The notes beneath the pieces were generated by a model that was not told the origin of the DNA, ran no database searches, and saw nothing but the letters and a program-made list of their open reading frames with translations. From the NCBI RefSeq assembly GCF_000688475.1, contig NZ_JIAN01000006.1, positions 124,001 through 188,000 on the forward strand: DNA of 64,000 nt, given 5' to 3'. Shown here in pieces: positions 59,078 to 64,000 of the stretch; positions within the stretch are counted from its first letter, which is position 1; every line of letters begins with the position of its first letter. The translations under genes and the position numbers were made by a program. This stretch comes from Cellulomonas sp. URHE0023 (GTDB lineage Bacteria > Actinomycetota > Actinomycetes > Actinomycetales > Cellulomonadaceae).

Positions 59078-59590
59078 TCAGCCGCGCTGGTCGATGGCGG
59101 ACTGGACAGACGCGGCGTAGCCCTCGGAGGTGTACGTCGCCCCGGAGACGGTGTCGATCTGCGACGACTGAGCGTCGAGGACCTCCTGCGCGAGCACCGG
59201 CGCCGCGCGCTGGTTGATCCGTTCGCTCTCGCGCTCACGGTCAGGCACCTGCAGCGTCTGGACGTCCGTGATCTGGCTGCCCGAGAACGTCACCGACACC
59301 TGCACCGAGCCGTACCGGTTCTGCTCGACGGAGCCCACGATCGTCACCGTGTCGGACGTGTCGGCCGCACCGTTGTCGGTGCTCGTGGCGCTCGACCCGG
59401 AACTGGTCGAGTCGCCGGTCGAGGAGCCGTCCTGGCTCGTCGCGCCCGTTCCGCTGCCCGACGTCGTGCCGGCAGACGACGCGGCGCTCTGGTCCTGCAC
59501 CGCGGGCGCGAACTTCGCGACGCCCGCTGCCGTCATCGCGGCCGCGGCACCCACGTACAGCAGGGTCCCGCGCCAAGGTCGTGCGGTCAT
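59078..59590 (-). CDS. FMN-binding-domain protein
   Basis: 170 residues. N-terminal membrane anchor (GTLLYVGAAAAMTAAGVAKF, about 8-28), a Ser/Thr/Gly-rich linker (about 33-78), then an FMN_bind domain with GSVQVSVTFSGSQITDVQTL and the flavinylation site DTVSGATYTSEGYAA, where the Thr before the final Ser is the expected FMN attachment residue. External electron carrier. ATG 59590 overlaps the upstream reductase stop by one base (TGATG); apbE follows after 4 bases. Confidence 0.92.
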   Translation of the reverse strand: MTARPWRGTLLYVGAAAAMTAAGVAKFAPAVQDQSAASSAGTTSGSGTGATSQDGSSTGDSTSSGSSATSTDNGAADTSDTVTIVGSVEQNRYGSVQVSVTFSGSQITDVQTLQVPDRERESERINQRAAPVLAQEVLDAQSSQIDTVSGATYTSEGYAASVQSAIDQRG

Positions 59591-60957
59591 CAGCTCAGCT
59601 CCTCTCGGTGGATCGCGGTCGACGGGACGCCGAGCGCACGCGCAGACCGCACGACAGCTCGCGCCATCGACTCCGGGCCGCAGACGAACACGTCACGCGA
59701 GGCGATGTCAGGCACCAGGTGCCGCAGGTGCACCGGGTCGAGCGGGTCGTACCGCAGCTCGCTCCGTCGACCCGCGACAGGGACGTACCGCAGCCACGGC
59801 GACGGGGTGAACTCGCCGGCAAGGGCCAGTCCGTCCGCGGTGCGCGCACGGTGCACGACCACGAGGTCGTGCCCGCGCCGAAGGAGCTCCTCCGCAACGG
59901 CGCGGATCGGTCCGACACCGGCACCACCGGCGACGAGCAGGACCTTGTGGGTCGATGCGCGGTCGGCGGTGAACCGTCCGAACGGCCCCTCGACCTGCAC
60001 ACGGGTGCCCGGTCGGACGGCAGCGACCGCGCTCGAGTGGTCGCCGAGCGCACCGATGGTGAACCGCATCGACTCGCTCGTGGGAACCATCGACAACGAG
60101 TACGGGTGGGCCGTCCCCAGATGCCCGCGGGTCAGGAAGCGGACGAGGAAGTACTGACCGCCCCGCGCCTCGAGATCGTCGAGGTTCGACCCGGTCAGCC
60201 ACACGCTCGCAAGGCCTCGACCCTCAGGGACCACCTGGGAGACGCGGAGCGCGTGCCGACGGTCGTCGAGCAGGGGCAGGACGACGCGCCACGTGAGGAT
60301 CGCAGCCGCCGTGCCCGCGTAGAGCGCGATCCAGGCGGCGCGCGCGACGCTGTTGCTCACGAAGTGCGTACCGCCGGCGACCTGGTGGAAGAACGCGAGG
60401 AAGATCCCGACGTAGATCGTCAGGTGGATCGCGAACCACAGCTCGTACGAGAGCGTGCGACGGGCCAGCCGCGCGCTGGACAGCCCGACGACGAGGAACA
60501 GCAGCGTGCCGACCAGCGCGGGCCACAGGTACGGCTGCCGGGCGAGCGCGCTCGGCACCTCCGACCAGAGTGACGTGCCGTCGAGCAGCGCACCGCCGAC
60601 GACCATCAGGACTACGTGGGTGAGCACCAGCAGGACCACGGTCGTGCCGAGCGTGCGGTGCCATGACACGAGCCGGTCGAAGCCGACCGACCGCTCGAAC
60701 CACGGGACCCTCGCCACCAGCAGCAGCTGGGCGCACACGAGGAACGACGCCACCAGCCCGCACAGCTCGCCGATGCCCATGAGCGCGCCGCCGGGCGTCG
60801 ACCCCGTGATGCTGCTGGTTCCGAACCACCAGAACACCAGGACCCCCACCGAGCCCGCCCAGAGACAGGCGAAGACACCAGACGGGCGGCGGCGTGGTGC
60901 AGGGCGTCGGTCGGTGACCGAGCCGTGCGGTGCAGCCGCGCGTGCCGTCGTTGTCAT
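59590..60957 (-). CDS. Ferric-reductase-like membrane oxidoreductase
   Basis: 455 residues. About six membrane helices in residues 25-225, with His residues in SWHRTLGTTVVLLVLTHVVL and WFAIHLTIYVGIFLAFFHQV placed as heme ligands. From about 235 a ferredoxin-reductase module follows: FAD motif YFLVRFLTRGHLGTAHPYSL, GPFGRFTADR, NAD motif LLVAGGAGVGPIRAVAEELL and DVFVCGPESMARAVV. It can move electrons from NAD(P)H across the membrane to heme and then to the FMN-binding protein. ATG 60957. Confidence 0.9.
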   Translation of the reverse strand: MTTTARAAAPHGSVTDRRPAPRRRPSGVFACLWAGSVGVLVFWWFGTSSITGSTPGGALMGIGELCGLVASFLVCAQLLLVARVPWFERSVGFDRLVSWHRTLGTTVVLLVLTHVVLMVVGGALLDGTSLWSEVPSALARQPYLWPALVGTLLFLVVGLSSARLARRTLSYELWFAIHLTIYVGIFLAFFHQVAGGTHFVSNSVARAAWIALYAGTAAAILTWRVVLPLLDDRRHALRVSQVVPEGRGLASVWLTGSNLDDLEARGGQYFLVRFLTRGHLGTAHPYSLSMVPTSESMRFTIGALGDHSSAVAAVRPGTRVQVEGPFGRFTADRASTHKVLLVAGGAGVGPIRAVAEELLRRGHDLVVVHRARTADGLALAGEFTPSPWLRYVPVAGRRSELRYDPLDPVHLRHLVPDIASRDVFVCGPESMARAVVRSARALGVPSTAIHREELS

Positions 60958-61059
60958 GTGCTCACTCTGCCCGCCGGAACTCCGAGAACACTCGGAGCAC
61001 CCTGTGCGTTCGCCATGCGGCACCGCCGGAGCGCGGACCGCCGGTGCCAGACTCGAGCG

Positions 61060-61446
61060 ATGAGCATCCCGGACCCCTTCCAGTTCAGCGCCGCGTGGGA
61101 GGCCGCGTGGAACGCCCACGACCTCGACGCGCTCCTGGCCCACTTCCACGACGACGTCGTGTTCACCTCCCCCAAGGCAGCCAGCATCCTGCCTGACACC
61201 CGCGGGATCGTCCGAGGCAAGGAGCAGCTGCGGGCCTACTGGGCCGAGGGCCTGCGGCTGATCCCCGACCTGCACTTCACCGTGGTGGACGTGCACGCCG
61301 GAGTCGCCACGCTCGTGATCCAGTACCGCAACCAGACCGGCGACCTCGTCGACGAGGTCCTCGTGCTCGGCGACGACGCGAGGGTCGTCGAGGGGCACGC
61401 CACCTACCGTCCGGCCACTGTCAGCGAACCGCAGCCACGGCCGTGA
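61060..61446 (+). CDS. NTF2/SnoaL-like protein
   Basis: 128 residues of the SnoaL/NTF2 fold: FQFSAAWEAAWNAHDLDALL, AHFHDDVVFTSPKAA, GKEQLRAYWAEGLRLIPDLH and VIQYRNQTGDLVDEVLVLGD. The pocket Asp/His in NAHDLDALLAHFHDDV may act on a small ligand. ATG 61060; CAGACT 6 bases upstream could be a leaderless -10. Its 3' end overlaps the convergent EAL gene by 26 bases. Confidence 0.85.
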   Translation: MSIPDPFQFSAAWEAAWNAHDLDALLAHFHDDVVFTSPKAASILPDTRGIVRGKEQLRAYWAEGLRLIPDLHFTVVDVHAGVATLVIQYRNQTGDLVDEVLVLGDDARVVEGHATYRPATVSEPQPRP

Positions 61447-62575
61447 GCGGCGCAGGCCGGCCGAGCAGGTAGCCCTGCGCCCACGGGACGCCGAGCTCTT
61501 GCAGGGCGGCCAGCTCCTCGGGCTCCTCGACCCCTTCGGCGATGAGCTGCGCCCCGACCTCCTGAGCGAACGAGACCATCGACCGGGTCAGGGCACGTTT
61601 CTCCATGCTGCCGTGGATGCCCGAGATCAACGAGATGTCGAGCTTGATGATGTCCGGCCGGAGCCGCACGAGGTGCCGGAAGCCCGCGTAGCCCGCACCC
61701 AGGTCGTCGGCCGAGAGGCGCGCACCCTGCATCCGAAGGCCCGCGAATGCGCCGCGGACGGCGCTGTAGTCCTCGACCGGCACGTGCTCGGTCAGCTCGA
61801 TCACCATGCGCGACGCCATCTCGGGCGTGAACAGGTCGCGGTCGAGCATGTGCAGCGCGGTGGCGGGCGACATGTTCACCGCCAGGAAGAGCGGTGCGGG
61901 GCTGCGCTCGAGGTAGCCGAGGGCGGCCACCGCCGCAGCCCACTCCATCTCGATGCCCAGTCCCACGGAGAAGGCGTCAGCGAACCAGCGCTCCGGTCCA
62001 CCGTGCCCCGGGTCAGAGAACCGTGCGAGCGCCTCGTGGCCGACGACGCTCAGGCTCTGGATGTCGACGACGGGCTGGTAGACGATGTCGCGCGTGCCGT
62101 TGTGCAGGGCCCGCTCGATGCGTCGGCGCGTCCCGCCGTCGCCCTCGTCGTCGGCCGGCTCCGGCTGCTGGCGTTCCTGGACGGAGCTTCGCAAGGTCGA
62201 GTAGAGCTCACGGGTCTGCAGCAGGTTCGCGATGCGCAGGCGGGTCTCGGTGACGTCGAGCGGTTTGGTCAGGAAGTCCTGTGCCCCCAGTCCGAGCACA
62301 CGGTCGCGCGCGGCGGTGCTGGTGTCGGCCGTGAGCACGAGGACGGGCAGGTAGCTGCCGGCGGCGTAGGCCTGGACCTGCGCGAGGACCTCGTACCCGT
62401 CGACCTCGGGCATGTGGAGGTCGAGCAGGACCAGGTCCGGGCGCACCTCGGGCAGCAGCGTGCGGACCCGGCGCGCATCGGTCTCCGTCACGATCCGCTC
62501 CATGCCCTGCTCGATCAGGAACTCACGAACGCGGTCGAGGTTGCTGCGGCTGTCGTCGACGACCAGGACGACCAT
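61421..62575 (-). CDS. Response regulator with EAL domain (c-di-GMP phosphodiesterase)
   Basis: 384 residues. Receiver domain about 1-120: MVVLVVDDSRSNLDRVREFL, LVLLDLHMPEVDG with phospho-acceptor Asp, and FLTKPLDV with the Lys. EAL domain from about 150: GHEALARF, LAVNMSPATALHML, VIELTEHVPVEDY, LSADDLGAGYAGFRHL, KLDISLISG and EGVEEPEELAAL. Metal and catalytic residues are kept, with DDLG for the usual DDFG, so activity is expected. No GGDEF domain. Start ATG 62575 has GGAG 12 bases upstream; ATG 62608 is possible. No histidine kinase gene nearby. Confidence 0.92.
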   Translation of the reverse strand: MVVLVVDDSRSNLDRVREFLIEQGMERIVTETDARRVRTLLPEVRPDLVLLDLHMPEVDGYEVLAQVQAYAAGSYLPVLVLTADTSTAARDRVLGLGAQDFLTKPLDVTETRLRIANLLQTRELYSTLRSSVQERQQPEPADDEGDGGTRRRIERALHNGTRDIVYQPVVDIQSLSVVGHEALARFSDPGHGGPERWFADAFSVGLGIEMEWAAAVAALGYLERSPAPLFLAVNMSPATALHMLDRDLFTPEMASRMVIELTEHVPVEDYSAVRGAFAGLRMQGARLSADDLGAGYAGFRHLVRLRPDIIKLDISLISGIHGSMEKRALTRSMVSFAQEVGAQLIAEGVEEPEELAALQELGVPWAQGYLLGRPAPLTAVAAVR

Positions 62576-62841
62576 CGTCGAGTACCGCTCCAACGACCTA
62601 ACCGGCATCGGGCGCACTCTCGACGTCCCACCCGGATGCTCGCCATGAGGACCACACACGCACCACCCCGCGTCGCTTCATCGGCGGCACATCGACGGGC
62701 CGTCGGCCTCGCCAGCATAGGCCGCGCCACCACGGGCCGCGCCTCGACCGCAGGGCCACCGGATCGCGGTGCGGCCGAGGATCGAGATGGACGTGACCTG
62801 GACAAACACCCAGGTCGCCGGTGCGGTGACTGCGCCGAGCG

Positions 62842-63213
62842 CTAGGCCGCCTGACCTGCGTCCGACGGTGTGAGCTCGATGAGCGGGCTCTGCGCCATCA
62901 TCACGTCGACGTCCTCTCGCCCCCACCGGCGCGCCGCGGCCTCGATCAGCGGACGCCGCTCGTCCGGGTCCTCGAGCACGCGCGCGCGAGCCGGCACGTC
63001 GTCGACCGCCCCGACCTTGAGGTGGATCACGACGTTCGGGTCGGCCGTGACGTTGTGGACCCAGGCGCGGGTGCGAGGTGACGGCTGGCCGGAGATGAAC
63101 AGCCGGCCGTCAAGGTGGTGGAGGTAGATCTCGATCCGACGCGACTCCCCCGTGCGCCGACCGGTCGTCGTGAGGTCGATGATCTGGCTGCGGTAGAGCT
63201 CGGGCCGGGGCAT
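62842..63213 (-). CDS. Deazaflavin (F420)-dependent nitroreductase-family protein
   Basis: 123 residues of the split-beta-barrel DDN/DUF385 family: YRSQIIDLTTTGRRTGESRR, IEIYLHHLDGRLFISGQPSP, RTRAWVHNVTADPNVVIHLK and the closing PLIELTPSDA. TGRRTG and the Trp-His-N block are typical of the F420-binding site. May bind F420 or FMN. ATG 63213; a GTG three codons upstream is possible. Lies after 266 bases without a gene, in which nothing notable is seen. Confidence 0.88.
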   Translation of the reverse strand: MPRPELYRSQIIDLTTTGRRTGESRRIEIYLHHLDGRLFISGQPSPRTRAWVHNVTADPNVVIHLKVGAVDDVPARARVLEDPDERRPLIEAAARRWGREDVDVMMAQSPLIELTPSDAGQAA

Positions 63214-63309
63214 GACGCTCACTGTGCGCCGCCCGAGCGACCGCGGCAACGCGGCGCCTGTGCCGGACGCCGGGGAGCCCCGCACGGAACCTCGGGCAGG
63301 CTGGGCACC

Positions 63310-63849
63310 ATGTGGCACACGCGCTCGTCGAAGACCGTCTACGAGAACCCCTGGATCCGCGTCCGGGAGGACGCCGTCGACCGTCCCGACGGCGGCGCGG
63401 GCATCTACGGCGTGATGGAGGTGCGCAACCCTGCGGTGTTCGTCGTCCCTGTGACCGCCGAGGGTGAGGTCGTCATGGTCGAGGTCGCGCGCTACACCAC
63501 CGGGACGGTGTCGCTGGAGGTGCCCGCAGGGGGGTCGGACGGCGAGGCCCCCTTGCTCGCCGCGCAGCGTGAGCTGCGTGAGGAGACCGGCCTCGTCGCG
63601 GACGCCTGGGAGCCGATCGGGTTCATGTTCGCGCTCAACGGGGTCAGCCACGCGCCCGAGCACGTGTTCCTCGCTCGCGACCTCCGACCGTCGGACGTCC
63701 CGGCTGAGCAGGCCGAGGAAGGGATCTCCGCGGTCCGGTCCGTGCCGTGGGCCGAGGTTCTGCGGCTCGTCGCAGACGGCACCATCACCGACGGCGAGAC
63801 GGTCGCAGCGCTCATGTACGCAGCGATCGCCCTCGGGCGAGTCACCTGA
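63310..63849 (+). CDS. NUDIX hydrolase
   Basis: 179 residues. The Nudix box is SDGEAPLLAAQRELREETGL with REL-x-EE-x-G, the Mg-binding helix; preceding EVPAGG and later VSHAPEHVFLARDL resemble ADP-ribose pyrophosphatase-type members. N-terminal ENPWIRVREDAVDRPDG and VVPVTAEGEVVMVEVARY are also typical. Likely hydrolyses ADP-ribose or a related nucleoside diphosphate. ATG 63310 with CAGGCT 7 bases upstream, a leaderless-like spacing. Confidence 0.9.
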   Translation: MWHTRSSKTVYENPWIRVREDAVDRPDGGAGIYGVMEVRNPAVFVVPVTAEGEVVMVEVARYTTGTVSLEVPAGGSDGEAPLLAAQRELREETGLVADAWEPIGFMFALNGVSHAPEHVFLARDLRPSDVPAEQAEEGISAVRSVPWAEVLRLVADGTITDGETVAALMYAAIALGRVT

Positions 63850-63870
63850 CCACCGCCTGGCAGACCGCCG

Positions 63871-64000
63871 TCAGCGCTCCTGGCCAGGTTCGGCCGCTGC
63901 GGCCTTCTGGGCCTCGACCGCCCGGTGCGTGTTCCCGTGGATGTGGTCCGACCCGAGACGCTCGACGAAACCCTCGCGCACGAGCACGGCCCGGACTGCG
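63871..64000 (-). CDS. C-terminal fragment, probable STAS-domain/SulP-type protein
   Basis: Partial gene running off the right edge; the last 42 residues are visible, ending in TGA at 63871-63873. VLVREGFVERLGSDHIHGNT followed by HRAVEAQKAAAAEPGQER resembles the end of a SulP-type anion transporter STAS domain, where LG-x-DHIH is common. Only a short piece is available, so family assignment is tentative and a non-transporter STAS protein is possible. Confidence 0.55.
   Translation of the reverse strand, partial: AVRAVLVREGFVERLGSDHIHGNTHRAVEAQKAAAAEPGQER

Overview
The window is a contiguous piece of a GC-rich actinobacterial chromosome. GC content, frequent GTG starts, leaderless-looking promoters and the gene set (RbpA, polyprenol-phosphate mannosyltransferase, GarA, FtsR-type MerR, PknG/GlnH/GlnX, Ku plus LigD parts, Mqo) point to Actinomycetia; gene order and style resemble Micrococcales such as Cellulomonadaceae, but that placement is inference. 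I saw no rRNA, tRNA, CRISPR array, insertion sequence or prophage. Coding density is very high and no gene-free stretch exceeds 300 bases. The longest are 21648-21904, 45244-45499 and 62576-62841; in the last I see nothing notable.

Layout. 1-5.1 kb: the end of a polyprenol-phosphate mannose synthase, rbpA facing it across a hairpin, an aldo/keto reductase, a hypothetical protein, and a two-gene unit with a rare F420-type monooxygenase/covalent-flavin oxidase fusion. 5.2-9.9 kb: a short UvrA-like ABC protein, two tandem paralogues of a DUF1801-like family, and an epoxide-hydrolase-like enzyme. 10-13.5 kb: a DHFR-fold reductase with its HxlR regulator, and an ECF42 sigma factor with its DGPF/YciI partner. 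13.5-21.1 kb: a ParA-like ATPase and the conserved actinobacterial block MerR, bifunctional nuclease, MerR (FtsR), GarA, DUF881, Sbp, DUF881, CDP-alcohol phosphatidyltransferase, equivalent to M. tuberculosis Rv1830 back to Rv1822. 21-31 kb: CoA-binding protein, DEAD-box helicase, threonine aldolase, Fur-type regulator, HU, and an end-joining module (PHP protein, Ku, separate LigD ligase and polymerase). 31-36.5 kb: malate:quinone oxidoreductase, Ogt with an ECF sigma factor, pirin and YbaK.

36.5-40.0 kb holds a compact redox-signalling module: a receiver domain fused to a thioredoxin-reductase-like flavoprotein that lacks the redox CxxC, a cyclic-nucleotide-binding histidine kinase, and a UBP-type zinc finger protein. 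41.7-43.6 kb is a SigL-like ECF/anti-sigma pair whose promoter shares a TGAAC-N17-CGT motif with a divergent lipoprotein gene. 

45.5-57.3 kb is the most striking region: ten co-directional, mostly overlapping genes, namely TelA, an XpaC-like partner, a CbbX-type AAA ATPase, GlnX-like and GlnH-like sensor parts, an undescribed helical protein, PknG, a PP2C phosphatase, a VWA protein and an FHA protein. In mycobacteria GlnH and GlnX relay extracellular aspartate/glutamate to PknG, which phosphorylates GarA to control 2-oxoglutarate and glutamate metabolism. Here that core sits inside a larger apparatus with its own phosphatase, phosphopeptide reader, AAA ATPase and VWA scaffold, and a GarA homologue is encoded 34 kb away in the same window.

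57.3-64 kb: two divergent MarR-type regulators sharing a nested palindromic operator, an ApbE/FMN-binding/ferric-reductase-like electron-transfer operon, a receiver-EAL phosphodiesterase, a deazaflavin-dependent reductase, a NUDIX hydrolase, and the end of a probable STAS-domain protein.
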